From positions 620,001-684,000 of the forward strand of contig NZ_QFBC01000002.1 of the NCBI RefSeq assembly GCF_003122325.1: a DNA stretch of 64,000 nt, in the 5' to 3' direction. Under the pieces are notes generated by a model. That model saw only the letters and a program-made list of their open reading frames with translations. It was not told the origin of the DNA and ran no database searches. A program made the translations under genes and the position numbers. Shown here piece after piece: positions 19,770 to 30,053 of the stretch (its first letter is position 1; the number at the start of each line of letters is the position of its first letter). This DNA comes from Rhizobium album (GTDB lineage: Bacteria; Pseudomonadota; Alphaproteobacteria; Rhizobiales; Rhizobiaceae).

Positions 19770-19838
19770 TGCGAATGATTTGCAATAGCGTTGACAGCAG
19801 CAAAAAGCGGCCTATATTCAGAATGCAAATCATTCGCA
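19770..19838 (+). promoter_or_regulatory. sitABCD promoter with two Mur/Fur-like boxes
   Basis: TTGACA (19791-19796) and TATATT (19813-19818), spaced 16 bases, form a good sigma-70 promoter for sitA. It is flanked by two exact copies of one 15-mer in opposite orientation: TGCGAATGATTTGCA at 19770-19784 and its reverse complement at 19824-19838. Each copy is itself nearly palindromic. Position and sequence fit Mur (the Mn2+-responsive Fur homologue of rhizobia), which is known to repress sitABCD. Confidence 0.85.
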
Positions 19839-19859
19839 TCCGCAATGACAGGATGAACC

Positions 19860-20753
19860 ATGTTTTCCCGAATCCGTTGCCTTACAGTGCTTTTCTTCAC
19901 CATTTCCGCCTTCGTCGGTGCAGCACAAGCTGCTGAAAAGCCGAAGGTAATTACGACCTTTACGATTATTGCCGACATGGCCCGCAACGTCGCCGGCGAG
20001 GCGGCCGATGTTGAAAGCATCACCAAGCCGGGCGCAGAAATTCACAACTACCAGCCGACGCCGCGCGATATCCTCAAGGCGCGGGATGCCGATCTCGTCC
20101 TCTGGAACGGCCTCAATCTCGAACGCTGGTTCGAAAAGTTCCTGGCCAATCTTGGGGACATCCCGAGCGTCGTCGTCAGTGACGGCGTGGAGCCGCTGAG
20201 CATCGGCGGCGGCCCCTACGAGGGCAAGCCCAATCCGCATGCCTGGATGTCGCCGGACAATGCGCTCATCTATGTCGAGAACATCCGCAAGGGCCTGACG
20301 CAGATCGACCCAGCCAACGCCGCAACCTACGCCGCCAACGCCAAAGCCTACTCCGACAAGATCAGGGCCGAGATCGAACCGATGCGCCAGGAACTCGCCA
20401 GGCTGCACGACGATCAACGCTGGCTTGTAACCAGTGAAGGCGCCTTTTCTTATCTCGCCAGGGATTTCAACCTGAAGGAGCTTTTTCTCTGGCCGGTGAA
20501 CGCCGACCAGCAGGGCACGCCGCAGCAGGTGCGCGCCGTCATCGACGCGATGCGCGCCCACGACATCAAGGCGATTTTCAGCGAAAGCACCGTTTCCGAC
20601 AAACCGGCCAGGCAGGTGGCCTCCGAGACCGGCGCGCATTACGGCGGCCTTCTTTATGTCGACTCGCTGAGCGACGAAAGCGGCCCCGTTCCCACCTATC
20701 TCGACCTTTTGCGCGTCACGACAGGCACTATCGTCAAAGGTCTTTCGCAATGA
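19860..20753 (+). CDS. sitA: Manganese/zinc ABC transporter, substrate-binding protein
   Basis: This 297-residue cluster A-I metal-binding protein has a Sec signal peptide ending around AAQAAEKPK. Expected metal ligands can be placed in [11 protein letters not shown] (His), NPHAWMSPD (His), [10 protein letters not shown] (Glu) and VDSLSDESG (Asp). It captures Mn2+ (or Fe2+/Zn2+) in the periplasm for SitBCD. The start follows AGGATGA. Its stop overlaps sitB by 4 bases, so translation is coupled. Confidence 0.94.
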   Translation: MFSRIRCLTVLFFTISAFVGAAQAAEKPKVITTFTIIADMARNVAGEAADVESITKPGAEIHNYQPTPRDILKARDADLVLWNGLNLERWFEKFLANLGDIPSVVVSDGVEPLSIGGGPYEGKPNPHAWMSPDNALIYVENIRKGLTQIDPANAATYAANAKAYSDKIRAEIEPMRQELARLHDDQRWLVTSEGAFSYLARDFNLKELFLWPVNADQQGTPQQVRAVIDAMRAHDIKAIFSESTVSDKPARQVASETGAHYGGLLYVDSLSDESGPVPTYLDLLRVTTGTIVKGLSQ

Positions 20754-21634
20754 GGATGGGCAAATCCAAGAATAGTTCCCAGGGCCTGGAAGTTCAGAAC
20801 GTCTCCGTCACCTATCGCAACGGTCATACCGCCCTGCGCAAGGCGAGCTTTTCGGTGCCGCGCGGCACGATTACCGCGCTTGTCGGCGTCAACGGCAGCG
20901 GCAAGTCGACGCTTTTCAAGTCGATCATGGGGTTCGTGCCGCTGGCCGAAGGCACGGTCACCATTCTCGGCATGCCGGCCCGCGAGGCACTGAAGCAGAA
21001 CCTCGTCGCCTATGTGCCGCAGAGCGAAGAAGTCGACTGGAATTTCCCGGTTCTCGTCGAGGACGTGGTGATGATGGGCCGCTATGGCCACATGAACTGG
21101 CTGCGCATCCCCTCCCGGCGCGACCGCGACATGGTGACCGACGCCGTGAAACGCGTCGGCATGGAGGAGTTTCGCAAGCGGCAGATCGGCGAACTCTCCG
21201 GCGGCCAGCGCAAGCGGGTGTTCCTCGCACGCGCCCTGGCGCAGGAAGGCCAGATCATCCTGCTCGACGAACCCTTTACCGGCGTCGACGTCACCACCGA
21301 GGAGCAGATCATCGACCTCCTGAAGGCGCTGCGCGACGAAGGACGGGTGATGCTGGTATCCACCCACAATCTCGGCAGCGTGCCGGAATTCTGCGATCGC
21401 ACCGTCTTCGTCAAGGGCACGGTGATCGCCGCCGGCCTGACTGACGAGACCTTTACCGAAGCCAACCTCGAACGCGCCTTCGGCCGCGTGCTGCGGCACT
21501 TCATCCTCGGCGGCACCGACCTGCACGACGACGAGGATCCGCGCCACCTCAAGGTGATCAGCGACGACGAACGACCCTTCGTCATCTACGGCAATGGCGG
21601 CAAGGAGAAGGAAAGCGATGAACACGCTTCTTGA
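20750..21634 (+). CDS. sitB: Manganese ABC transporter, ATP-binding protein
   Basis: This 294-residue ABC ATPase has Walker [10 protein letters not shown] near residue 44, signature [12 protein letters not shown], Walker [13 protein letters not shown] and a switch histidine in VSTHNLG. It powers the SitCD permease. It overlaps sitA by 4 bases and sitC by 17 bases. The C-terminal extension after FILGG is acidic. Confidence 0.95.
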   Translation: MRMGKSKNSSQGLEVQNVSVTYRNGHTALRKASFSVPRGTITALVGVNGSGKSTLFKSIMGFVPLAEGTVTILGMPAREALKQNLVAYVPQSEEVDWNFPVLVEDVVMMGRYGHMNWLRIPSRRDRDMVTDAVKRVGMEEFRKRQIGELSGGQRKRVFLARALAQEGQIILLDEPFTGVDVTTEEQIIDLLKALRDEGRVMLVSTHNLGSVPEFCDRTVFVKGTVIAAGLTDETFTEANLERAFGRVLRHFILGGTDLHDDEDPRHLKVISDDERPFVIYGNGGKEKESDEHAS

Positions 21635-22475
21635 ACCCTTCTCGTATGACTACATGGTCAACGCCATCTGGGTCAGCGCCCTTGTCGGCGGCGTCTGCGG
21701 TTTCCTGTCGGCCTACCTGATGCTGAAGGGCTGGTCGCTGATCGGCGACGCGCTTTCGCATTCGATCGTGCCCGGCGTTGCCGGCGCCTACATGCTCGGC
21801 CTGCCCTTCGCCCTCGGCGCCTTCATTTCCGGCGGCCTTGCGGCCGGCGCCATGCTCTTCCTCAACCAGAAGACCCGACTGAAGGAAGATGCGATCATCG
21901 GCCTGATCTTCACCTCCTTCTTCGGCCTCGGCCTGTTCATGGTGTCGCTGTCGCCGACCTCGGTGAACATCCAGACCATCGTGCTCGGCAATATCCTCGC
22001 CATCACCCCGGAAGACACGCTGCAGCTCGCCATCATCGGCGGCGTCAGCCTGGCCGTACTGGCGCTGGAATGGAAGGATTTCATGGTGACCTTCTTCGAT
22101 GAGAGCCATGCCCGCACCATCGGCCTGCGCCCGACCTTTCTGAAAATCCTGTTCTTCACCCTGCTCAGCGCCTCGACCGTGGCAGCACTGCAGACGGTCG
22201 GCGCCTTCCTCGTCATTGCCCTCGTCGTCACGCCCGGTGCCACTGCCTATCTGCTCAGCGACCGCTTCGGCCGCGTCATTGCGCTTAGCCTGTTGATCGG
22301 CGCGGTGACCAGCGCGCTCGGCGCCTATATCAGCTACTTCCTCGACGGAGCGACCGGCGGGGTGATCGTCGTCATGCAGACCGCACTTTTCCTGCTTGCC
22401 TTCGTCTTCGCGCCGAAACACGGCATCCTTGCCAACCGCCGCCGGGCGCGGCTTGCCCTGGAGGAAACGGCATGA
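21618..22475 (+). CDS. sitC: Manganese ABC transporter, permease
   Basis: This 285-residue permease of the ABC-3 (metal) family has about eight or nine membrane helices, including [20 protein letters not shown] near residue 38 and the cytoplasmic loop typical of the family. The ATG at 21618 is chosen because AAGGAGAAGGAAAGCG precedes it; upstream in-frame starts lie inside sitB. It is paired with sitD as a heterodimer. Confidence 0.94.
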   Translation: MNTLLEPFSYDYMVNAIWVSALVGGVCGFLSAYLMLKGWSLIGDALSHSIVPGVAGAYMLGLPFALGAFISGGLAAGAMLFLNQKTRLKEDAIIGLIFTSFFGLGLFMVSLSPTSVNIQTIVLGNILAITPEDTLQLAIIGGVSLAVLALEWKDFMVTFFDESHARTIGLRPTFLKILFFTLLSASTVAALQTVGAFLVIALVVTPGATAYLLSDRFGRVIALSLLIGAVTSALGAYISYFLDGATGGVIVVMQTALFLLAFVFAPKHGILANRRRARLALEETA

Positions 22476-23320
22476 GCGAAACCGTCGAACTCGCCATCCT
22501 GCCCTTCCAGTTGCCTTTCATGCTGTATGCCTTCGCCATCACGCTGGCGATTGCCGTGCCGATGGCGCTGCTGTCCTGTATCCTGGTGCTCAAGGGCTGG
22601 TCGCTGATGGGCGACGCCGTCTCGCACGCGGTGCTGCCCGGCGTCGTCATCGCCTATATCCTCGCCATTCCGTTATCGATCGGCGCCTTCGTCGCCGGCA
22701 TGGTATGCGCCATCGCCACCGGTTATCTCAAGGAAAACAGCCGCATCAAGGAAGATACGGTGCTCGGCATCGTCTTCTCCGGCATGTTCGGCCTGGGTGT
22801 CGTGCTCTATGTGAAGGTGCAGAGCGACGTGCACCTCGACCATATCCTGTTCGGCGACATGCTTGGCATTTCCGCCGCCGACCTGATCGAAACGGCCCTG
22901 ATCGCGCTCGCCGCAACCGCCTTCCTGATCGTCAAGCGCAAGGACCTCTTGGTGCATGCCTTCGACCCGCAGCATGCCCGCGCCATCGGCCTGCCGGTAC
23001 GGGTGCTGCATTACGGCCTCTTGGCGGTGCTGTCGCTGGCGGTGGTCGGCGCCCTGAAGGCGGTGGGCATCATCCTGTCGGTGGCCTTGCTGGTGGCGCC
23101 GGGCTCGATCGCCTATCTGCTGACGCGGACATTCCGCAGCATGCAGATCGTCGCGGTGATCATCGCCGCGGTGACGTCCATCCTCGGCATCTACCTGAGC
23201 TTCTTCATCGACAGCGCCCCGGCGCCCACCATCGTGCTCCTGATGTCCGCCCTCTTCGTCGCCGCCTTCATCCGCGTAACGCTTGCGGCGCGCCGGACGG
23301 ACCGGGCGGCGGCGGGCTGA
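22472..23320 (+). CDS. sitD: Manganese ABC transporter, permease
   Basis: This second ABC-3 permease has 282 residues and is clearly homologous to SitC (LKGWSLMGDAVSHAVLPGVV). It starts within the sitC stop (4-base overlap). It is the last gene of the operon, with a hairpin terminator 7 bases downstream. Confidence 0.94.
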   Translation: MSETVELAILPFQLPFMLYAFAITLAIAVPMALLSCILVLKGWSLMGDAVSHAVLPGVVIAYILAIPLSIGAFVAGMVCAIATGYLKENSRIKEDTVLGIVFSGMFGLGVVLYVKVQSDVHLDHILFGDMLGISAADLIETALIALAATAFLIVKRKDLLVHAFDPQHARAIGLPVRVLHYGLLAVLSLAVVGALKAVGIILSVALLVAPGSIAYLLTRTFRSMQIVAVIIAAVTSILGIYLSFFIDSAPAPTIVLLMSALFVAAFIRVTLAARRTDRAAAG

Positions 23321-23326
23321 AACCTT

Positions 23327-23357
23327 CCCAACCCCTCTGAATGCACGAGGGGTTGGG
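23327..23357. terminator. Bidirectional hairpin between sitD and the ydcW-like gene
   Basis: A perfect 11-bp stem (CCCAACCCCTC with GAGGGGTTGGG) and a 9-base loop lie between convergent genes. No strong T tract is present, so termination strength is uncertain. Confidence 0.7.
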
Positions 23358-23374
23358 CCAAAATCATATCTTCC

Positions 23375-24802
23375 TCAGCCGTGCGCGATCATCACATGGC
23401 GCACGGCGGTGTAATCCTCCAGCGCGTAGACCGACATGTCCTTGCCGTAGCCGGACTGCTTGACGCCGCCGTGGGGCATTTCGTTGCAGAGCATGAAGTG
23501 GGTGTTGATCCAGGTGCAGCCGTATTGCAGACGGGCTGCCGTCTTCATCGCCCTTGAAATGTCCTTGGTCCAGATGGAGGAGGCAAGGCCGTAGTCGCTG
23601 TCGTTCGCCCAGGCGATCGCCTGCTCGGCTTCGTCGAACCGTGTCACCGAAACCACCGGGCCGAACACCTCGCGGCGGACGATCTCGTCGTCCTGGGTGG
23701 CGCCGGCGATTACCGTCGGCTGGAAGAAGAAACCCTTGTCGCCGAGCACGGAACCGCCTGCCGTCACCTCGATATGCTTGTGTTCGCGGGCACGCGTCAC
23801 GAAACTTTCGACGCGGTCGCGCTGGCGGCGGGAGATCAGCGGGCCGATCTCGTTTTCGGTATCGTCGGCCTGGTTGAGCTTGATCGTCGAGACGGCCGAA
23901 GACAGGTCGGCGACCAGCCGGTCGTAGATCTTCGCATCGGCATAGATGCGGCAAGCGGCAGTGCAATCCTGGCCGGCGTTATAATAACCGAAGGTGCGGA
24001 TGCCGTTGACCACGGCTTCGAGATCGGCGTCGTCATAGACGATGACAGGCGCCTTGCCGCCGAGTTCCAGATGGGTGCGCTTGACGGTTTTCGCCGCCGC
24101 CGCCAGCACCTTCTTGCCGGTGGCGATGTCGCCGGTGATCGACACCATGTTGATCTTCGGATGGTTGATCAAGGCGTTGCCGACCGTCTCGCCGCGGCCG
24201 AGCACGACGTTGACCACACCTTCCGGCAACACCTCGGCCAAGACCTTGGCGAGCTTGAGCGCCGTCAGCGGCGTCTGTTCCGAAGGCTTGAAGACGACGG
24301 TGTTGCCGCCGGCAATCGCCGGAGCCAGCTTCCAGGCCATCATCATCAAGGGATAGTTCCACGGCGCGATCGAGCCGACGATGCCGATCGCATCGCGGCG
24401 GATCATCGAGGTATGGCCCGGCAGGTATTCGCCCGCCGCCGGCGTCGTCAGCGACCGGACAGCACCGGCGAAGAAACGCCAGCAGTCGACGATGGCCGGC
24501 AGCTCGTCGTTGAGCACGGCATTGATCGGCTTGCCGCAATTCAGCGATTCAAGTGCCGCGAAGGCTTCCGCGTCCGCCTCGATGGCATCGGCGATCTTCA
24601 GAAGGTAGGCCGAGCGCTGGCCGGGCGTCGTCTGCGACCAGGAGAGGAAGGCTTTTTCCGCCGCATCCACCGCCGCGTCGATCTGGCCGAGCGAGGCTTC
24701 CGGCAGGTCCAGCACGGTTTCGCCGGTCTTGGGGTTGAGGACGTGCTCGTCGGCCTCCGTGCCCGCTTCAAAGCGGGATCCGATCAGCATCTCGGTATCC
24801 AT
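23375..24802 (-). CDS. Gamma-aminobutyraldehyde dehydrogenase-like ALDH
   Basis: This NAD-dependent aldehyde dehydrogenase has 475 residues, matching PatD/YdcW in length. Catalytic motifs are [16 protein letters not shown] (general-base Glu) and [14 protein letters not shown] (catalytic Cys). It would oxidise 4-aminobutanal to GABA in putrescine breakdown. The ATG 24802 follows GGGAG; the reading frame is open further upstream but that part is out-of-frame permease sequence. Its place at the end of a ydcSTUV-like transporter operon supports the assignment. Confidence 0.88.
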   Translation of the reverse strand: MDTEMLIGSRFEAGTEADEHVLNPKTGETVLDLPEASLGQIDAAVDAAEKAFLSWSQTTPGQRSAYLLKIADAIEADAEAFAALESLNCGKPINAVLNDELPAIVDCWRFFAGAVRSLTTPAAGEYLPGHTSMIRRDAIGIVGSIAPWNYPLMMMAWKLAPAIAGGNTVVFKPSEQTPLTALKLAKVLAEVLPEGVVNVVLGRGETVGNALINHPKINMVSITGDIATGKKVLAAAAKTVKRTHLELGGKAPVIVYDDADLEAVVNGIRTFGYYNAGQDCTAACRIYADAKIYDRLVADLSSAVSTIKLNQADDTENEIGPLISRRQRDRVESFVTRAREHKHIEVTAGGSVLGDKGFFFQPTVIAGATQDDEIVRREVFGPVVSVTRFDEAEQAIAWANDSDYGLASSIWTKDISRAMKTAARLQYGCTWINTHFMLCNEMPHGGVKQSGYGKDMSVYALEDYTAVRHVMIAHG

Positions 24803-24825
24803 GGCGTTCTCCCTTGACATGGTCG

Positions 24826-25641
24826 TTACTTGCCGCTGCCGGCGACCTGGTCGCCGTCGCGGGTGAGGTAATAGGCCGCCAAGATCGGCAGGAAGGTGAC
24901 GAGCACGACAACCATGGCGACGACGTTGGTAACCGGGCGCTGACGCGGCCGGATCAGTTCCTCCAGCATCCAGATCGGCAGCGTCGATTGCTGGCCGCCG
25001 GTAAAGGTGGTGACGATGACCTCGTCGAAGGACAGCGCGAAGGCGAGCATGCCGCCGGCCAGCAGCGCCGTGCCGATGTTCGGCAACACCACATGGCGGA
25101 AGGTCTGGAAACCGTCGGCGCCAAGGTCCATCGAGGCCTCGATCAGCGAACCCGAGGTGCGGCGGAAGCGGGCGACCGCATTGTTGTAGACCACGACGAC
25201 ACAGAAGGTGGCGTGGCCGAGGATGATGGTCCAGACGGAAAACGGGATGTCGAACAGGCTGAAGGCGGAGCGCAACGCGATGCCGGTGATGATCCCGGGC
25301 AGCGCGATCGGCAGGATGACGAGCAGCGAGATCGCCTCCCGGCCGAAAAACTTCGTCTGGCTGACGGCGGCGGCACACAGCGTCCCGAGCAGCAGCGCGA
25401 TGGCGGTGGCGATCGTCGCGACCTGCACCGAGAGACCGAGCGCCTGCCAGACATCCGGCCGGTTCCAGGTGACCGCGAACCATTGCGTGGTAAAGCCCGG
25501 CGGCGGCCACTGGTAGGACTTTTCCTCGGTGGTGAAGGCGTAGACGAAGATCAAGAGGATCGGCAGGTGCAGGAACAGCAATCCGGCGCCGGCGGCGATT
25601 TTCAGGACAAGCGGGGCGCGGTGGCCGCGATCAGAGCGCAT
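24826..25641 (-). CDS. Polyamine-type ABC transporter permease (YdcV-like)
   Basis: This 271-residue inner-membrane permease of the PotC/YdcV type has about six helices and the EAA loop ([20 protein letters not shown]). It overlaps the preceding permease gene by 11 bases and ends 23 bases before the aldehyde dehydrogenase start. Confidence 0.9.
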   Translation of the reverse strand: MRSDRGHRAPLVLKIAAGAGLLFLHLPILLIFVYAFTTEEKSYQWPPPGFTTQWFAVTWNRPDVWQALGLSVQVATIATAIALLLGTLCAAAVSQTKFFGREAISLLVILPIALPGIITGIALRSAFSLFDIPFSVWTIILGHATFCVVVVYNNAVARFRRTSGSLIEASMDLGADGFQTFRHVVLPNIGTALLAGGMLAFALSFDEVIVTTFTGGQQSTLPIWMLEELIRPRQRPVTNVVAMVVVLVTFLPILAAYYLTRDGDQVAGSGK

Positions 25642-26581
25642 CGAAAGCTCCCTGGCGTTTGGCGATCCAGAGGTAGATGGCCATGATGACGATCGGAACC
25701 ACCGAGAAGGCGGCGGCCAGCGGCACGTTGCCGGCCGTGCCCTGCTGGCTGTAGACCGCCTGGCCGATGAACAGCCTGGACGAACCGATGATCTGCGGGA
25801 TGATGTAATCGCCGAGCGTCAGCGAAAAGGTGAAGATCGAGCCGGCGATGATGCCGGGCAGCGCCAGCGGCAGGAGCACGGTGCGGAACGTCTGGCGCGG
25901 CGTGGCGCCGAGATCAGACGAGGCTTCAAGGAGGTTGCCGGGCACACGCTCCAGCGCCGCCTGGGTGGGCAGGATCATGTAGGGCAGCCAGATATAGACG
26001 AAGACGAGGAAGGTGCCGATGTAGCTGATCGACAGCGAGTTGCCGCCGATGACCGGCAAGGCGAGGATGCCGTCCAGAAGCCAGAGCAGATGCAGCTTGG
26101 CGAAGATCCAGGTGAGGATGCCTTCCTTGGCGAGGATCAGCTTCCAGGCATAGATCTTGACGAGATAGCTCGACCACAAGGGCAGCATGATGCCGAGATA
26201 GAAGATCGCCTTCCATTTGCCCTTGGCGTAACGCGCCGCATAATAGGCGATCGGGAAGCCGATGGCGGCGGAAAACAGCGTGACGGCCGCGGCCATGATC
26301 ACCGTGCGCAGGATGATGTCGAAATTCGCCGGCCGCAGCAGTTCGGCATAGGTGGCCAGCGTGAATTCGTAATTGATCAGCCCGGAAAATTCGTCGACCG
26401 AAAAGAAGCTCTGCAGCAACAGCGCCAGCAGCGAGCCGATATAGATGATGCCGAGCCAGAGCAGCGGCGGCGTCAGCATCAGGAACAGGAGAAGTTTCGG
26501 CCGGCGCCAGAAGGCATCCGACAGGGCGCCGAAAAAGCCGCCGCGGCGGGGCAGGATGGAGGTTGTGGCTGCGCTGGTCAT
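25631..26581 (-). CDS. Polyamine-type ABC transporter permease (YdcU-like)
   Basis: This 316-residue permease of the PotB/YdcU type has about six helices and the EAA loop ([20 protein letters not shown]). It overlaps the ATPase gene by 4 bases and its partner permease by 11 bases, so the whole cassette is translationally coupled. Confidence 0.9.
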   Translation of the reverse strand: MTSAATTSILPRRGGFFGALSDAFWRRPKLLLFLMLTPPLLWLGIIYIGSLLALLLQSFFSVDEFSGLINYEFTLATYAELLRPANFDIILRTVIMAAAVTLFSAAIGFPIAYYAARYAKGKWKAIFYLGIMLPLWSSYLVKIYAWKLILAKEGILTWIFAKLHLLWLLDGILALPVIGGNSLSISYIGTFLVFVYIWLPYMILPTQAALERVPGNLLEASSDLGATPRQTFRTVLLPLALPGIIAGSIFTFSLTLGDYIIPQIIGSSRLFIGQAVYSQQGTAGNVPLAAAFSVVPIVIMAIYLWIAKRQGAFDAL

Positions 26582-27570
26582 GCCGCATCATCCATGTAAT
26601 GGGCATCGGCCAGGCCCCAGCCGAGGGCGATATCGGAACCGATGGCGGGAACCGCCTGGTCGGCGGGCAGCATGACATGCAGTTTCGCGCCACCGGCTTC
26701 GACCAGCAGGCGGTTCGAGGCGCCGAGAAAGCTTGCCTGCAGCACCTTGGCCGGTACGCCCTCGCCGGTCGGTTTCAGGCGGATCGCCTCCGGCCTGAGG
26801 CTCGCCCAGCGGGCCTCGCCGCCCAGTCGCTTCATCACGTCTGGGGCGAGCACATTCGATGAGCCGACGAAATCGGCGACGAAACGCACCTTCGGCTGCT
26901 TGTAGATCTCTTCCGGCGTGCCTTCCTGCACGATGTTGCCGTTGTTGAAGACGGCAACACGGTCGGCCATCGACAGGGCCTCGCCCTGGTCGTGGGTGAC
27001 GAAGACGAAGGTGATGCCGAGCGCCCGCTGCAGGCTTTTCAGCTCTTCCTGCATCTGTTCGCGCAGCTTGAGATCGAGTGCGCCGAGCGGTTCGTCAAGC
27101 AGGAGCACCCGCGGCTTGTTGACGAGGGCGCGGGCGAGCGCCACGCGCTGCCGCTGGCCGCCGGAAAGCTGGCCGGGCCGGCGGGCGCCGTAACCCGGCA
27201 GCTTCACCAGTTCGAGGGCGGCTTCCGCCTCGCGGTAACGCGTCGCCTTGTCGACGCCCTTGACCATCAGCCCGTAGGCGACGTTGTCGAGGATGTTGAG
27301 GTGCGGGAAAAGCGCGTAGTCCTGGAAGACGGTGTTGACGTTGCGCCGGTAGGGCGGCACGCCTTCGGCCGTCTCGCCGAAAATTTCGATATGCCCGCCG
27401 GTCGGCTGCTCGAAGCCGGCGATCAGCCGCAGGCAGGTGGTCTTGCCCGAACCGGAGGGCCCAAGCATGGCGAAGAACTCGCCGGGCGCAATCGTCAGAT
27501 TGACGCCATCGACCGCCCGGACCTGGCCGAAATGGCGGGAGACATTCTGGAATTCGACTGCGGCTGTCAT
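26578..27570 (-). CDS. Polyamine-type ABC transporter ATPase (YdcT/PotA-like)
   Basis: This 330-residue ATPase has Walker A GPSGSGKTT near residue 38, signature LSGGQRQRVALARALV, Walker B VLLLDEPLGALD, and a C-terminal TOBE domain (about residues 270-325). It energises the YdcUV-like permease. A 233-base gap with a long palindromic repeat separates it from the binding-protein gene upstream. Confidence 0.92.
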   Translation of the reverse strand: MTAAVEFQNVSRHFGQVRAVDGVNLTIAPGEFFAMLGPSGSGKTTCLRLIAGFEQPTGGHIEIFGETAEGVPPYRRNVNTVFQDYALFPHLNILDNVAYGLMVKGVDKATRYREAEAALELVKLPGYGARRPGQLSGGQRQRVALARALVNKPRVLLLDEPLGALDLKLREQMQEELKSLQRALGITFVFVTHDQGEALSMADRVAVFNNGNIVQEGTPEEIYKQPKVRFVADFVGSSNVLAPDVMKRLGGEARWASLRPEAIRLKPTGEGVPAKVLQASFLGASNRLLVEAGGAKLHVMLPADQAVPAIGSDIALGWGLADAHYMDDAA

Positions 27571-27639
27571 GGGGGGCTCCGAATTGACTGAGCGTGTCTC
27601 TCAATCGGGTTTTAAACAGGCTTCCGGATGACACGAATT

Positions 27640-27797
27640 CCCGCTTCCCCCCAACGGGGAGACGTACCGAGCTTGCGAGGCGATGAGGGGGTGAGCGGCG
27701 AAGCCGCAAACGGCCGGAGCATCGGCGACGGGCGAAAATGCCGCGCCGTCGCCCCCTCATCCGGCCTTCGGCCACCTTCTCCCCACCGGGGAGAAGG
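27640..27797. repeat. RIME-like long palindromic element
   Basis: The element has outer hairpins (CTTCCCCCCAACGGGGAG at the left; CCTTCTCCCC/GGGGAGAAGG, 27775-27797, at the right) and inner complementary arms GATGAGGGGG and CCCCCTCATC. It is the fullest copy of the GC-rich palindromic repeat family in the window. Sitting between the binding-protein gene and the ATPase gene, it may stabilise or attenuate mRNA so that the binding protein is made in excess. Confidence 0.65.
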
Positions 27798-27803
27798 AAG
27801 AAA

Positions 27804-28964
27804 TCAGCGACCGCCGATCACACCGATGTAGTCCGAGACCCAGCGATGATACGGAACGCACTCGCCCTGGCTTTCGCACTTGGCACGCGGCGTCTTCCAG
27901 AACTTGATCTGGTCGAAATGCTCGTAACCGTTGGTAGCGCAACCGCTGTCGGTCAGCAGTTCATTGCCCTTGCAGGCCGCCGGAACGGACGGAACGGTGC
28001 CGAACCAGGCCGAAACATCGCCCTGGACCTTGGGCGAAAGCGAATGCTCCATCCACATATAGGCGCAGTTCGGATGTTCGCTGTCGACATGCAGCATGGT
28101 GGTGTCGGCCCAGCCGGTGATGCCTTCCTTCGGGAAGGTGGAGGCGATCTTGGCCTTTTCGGCGGTCAGCAGGTTGACCATGAACGGCCATGAACCGGAG
28201 GCGACGATGCCTTCGTTCTTGAAGTCATCAATCTGGATCATCGCGTCGTGCCAGTAACGGCCGACCAGCTTGCGCTGGCCGCGCAGCAGGTCGAGGGCCG
28301 CCTTGTACTGGTCCTCGTTCAGCTCGTAGGGATCCTTGATGCCGAGTTCCGGCTTGTGGGTCATCAGGTAGAGTGCGGCGTCGGCGATGTAGATCGGCCC
28401 GTCATAGGCCTGGACGCGGCCTGAATTCGACTTGCCGTCCGGCAGGGTCTGCTCTTCGAAGACGACGTTCCAGCTGTCCGGCGCCTTGTCCTTGAAGGCA
28501 TCGGTATTGTACATCAGCACGTTGGCGCCCCAGACATAGGGCGTGCCGTAATGCACGCCGTCCTGCGTGTGCCAGGCCGCGTTCTGCAGCCGCTCGTCGA
28601 TCGTCTTCCAGCTCGGGATGAGATCGGTGTTGATCGGCTGGACGCGCTTGCCAGCAACGAGGCGCAACGAGGCGTCGCCCGAAGCAGTGACGAGGTCGAA
28701 GCCGCCTTCGTTCATCAGCGCCACCATTTCATCGGAAGTGGCGGCGGTCTTGACGGTGACCTTGCAGCCGGTGTCGGCTTCGAACTTGGTCACCCAGTCG
28801 TAATTCTTGTCGGTTTCGCCGCGCTCGATGTAACCGGCCCAGGCAACGATGCTGACCGCACCTTCGCCCTTGCCCAGTTCCTTGAGCGGTTCGGCTGCAA
28901 TGACTTGCGTAGCAAAGCTTAAAGTTGCGACAAGCGCTGTGCAGGATCGCATGAACGTCGTCAT
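27804..28964 (-). CDS. Polyamine-type ABC transporter substrate-binding protein (YdcS-like)
   Basis: This 386-residue periplasmic binding protein has a Sec signal peptide ending at VIAAEP. The mature protein begins with GAVSIVAWAGYIERG, typical of the PotD/YdcS group, and includes GWADTTMLHVDSEHPNCAYM. It probably binds putrescine or a related polyamine. The ATG 28964 with AAGGGAG upstream is preferred over 28988. It is the first gene of the ydc-like operon. Confidence 0.88.
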   Translation of the reverse strand: MTTFMRSCTALVATLSFATQVIAAEPLKELGKGEGAVSIVAWAGYIERGETDKNYDWVTKFEADTGCKVTVKTAATSDEMVALMNEGGFDLVTASGDASLRLVAGKRVQPINTDLIPSWKTIDERLQNAAWHTQDGVHYGTPYVWGANVLMYNTDAFKDKAPDSWNVVFEEQTLPDGKSNSGRVQAYDGPIYIADAALYLMTHKPELGIKDPYELNEDQYKAALDLLRGQRKLVGRYWHDAMIQIDDFKNEGIVASGSWPFMVNLLTAEKAKIASTFPKEGITGWADTTMLHVDSEHPNCAYMWMEHSLSPKVQGDVSAWFGTVPSVPAACKGNELLTDSGCATNGYEHFDQIKFWKTPRAKCESQGECVPYHRWVSDYIGVIGGR

Positions 28965-29087
28965 CGGCAGTCTCCCTTCTGTCCACATTCGTGGCGTTTG
29001 TTCCCAGGCAGACAGTGACGCGATTTCGCCGTATTCGCAAATTCATTTATCAGAAAGTTGAAATCGGAATTTCCGATATCGACCCGA

Positions 29088-29996
29088 TCAGCGAGGCCGG
29101 GCCGATCGCAAAGCCTCGGCGATGCCGATGAAATCGCGTGCCGATTGCGGCAGGCTGGAGCCCTTGCGCCAGACCATGCCGACCTGCACCACCGGCAGCG
29201 AACCGGAGACGTCGCGGCTCTCGATCCGGTCGCCTTCCAGCGACCAGGGGCGGTAGACGAGATCGGGCAGAAGCGCCACGCCAGCGCCGGTGGCGACGAG
29301 GCTGCGCACCGCTTCGACGGAGCGGGTGCGGAAGGCCACATGCGGACGGGCGCCGAGCGCCGACAGGAGCTTGCCGGTGTTTTCCTCGATTTCGTCGACG
29401 GTCAGCATGATCAACGGCTCGCGCGCCACATCGGCCACCGAGATGATGTCGGCAGATACAAGCGAATGCCCCATCGGCAGCCAGAGGCGATAGGGCGAGG
29501 TTTCGAGGATTTCCGCCTGCAGCGCCATGCGGTCGCGCAGGTTGGAGATGACCATGACGGCGACATCCAGTTCGCCGCCGATCAGCAGGTGTTCGAGATA
29601 ACCGCCATTGTCCTCGATCGCCGACACATCGACTTCGGGGCAGGCGCGGCGGAAACGGGCAAGCAGGTCGGACAGAACATAACCGGCGACCAGTGATGTG
29701 ACGCCGATGTTCAGCTTGCCGCCCCGGGTGGCGAGGCCGCCGGAAAAGCTGTTGCGCGCATCCGAAACGGTGGCGAGGATCTTCGTCGCATGCCGCAGGA
29801 ACTGGTGGCCGTTATGGGTGATCGACAGGCCGCGCGGATGCCGCTCGAACAGGGCCACTCCGAGATCGCTTTCCAGTTCCTTCAAGGCTTCGGTGACCGA
29901 GGATTGCGAGATCGAGAGATTCTGCGCCGCCCGCGTCACCGAACCCTGCTCGGCAACGGCGACGAAATACTGGAGCTGTCGGAAGGTGAAGGCCAT
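29088..29996 (-). CDS. LysR-family transcriptional regulator
   Basis: This 302-residue regulator has an N-terminal helix-turn-helix (GSVTRAAQNLSISQSSVTEALKELE) and a C-terminal effector domain. It lies 123 bases upstream of, and in the same direction as, the ydc-like operon, which it may control. The arrangement is co-directional rather than the usual divergent one, so this is only a suggestion. Confidence 0.85.
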   Translation of the reverse strand: MAFTFRQLQYFVAVAEQGSVTRAAQNLSISQSSVTEALKELESDLGVALFERHPRGLSITHNGHQFLRHATKILATVSDARNSFSGGLATRGGKLNIGVTSLVAGYVLSDLLARFRRACPEVDVSAIEDNGGYLEHLLIGGELDVAVMVISNLRDRMALQAEILETSPYRLWLPMGHSLVSADIISVADVAREPLIMLTVDEIEENTGKLLSALGARPHVAFRTRSVEAVRSLVATGAGVALLPDLVYRPWSLEGDRIESRDVSGSLPVVQVGMVWRKGSSLPQSARDFIGIAEALRSARPR

Positions 29997-30053
29997 GGGA
30001 CGAGGTTAGAGCACGGGGCCGCCGCCGAAACAAGCGCACCCCGTGCAGCAGAA

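Noticed and set aside
23375-25510. Apparent fusion of a 236-residue segment to the aldehyde dehydrogenase
   Set aside because: The extra N-terminal segment is an out-of-frame reading of the YdcV-like permease; a proper start with ribosome-binding site is at 24802.
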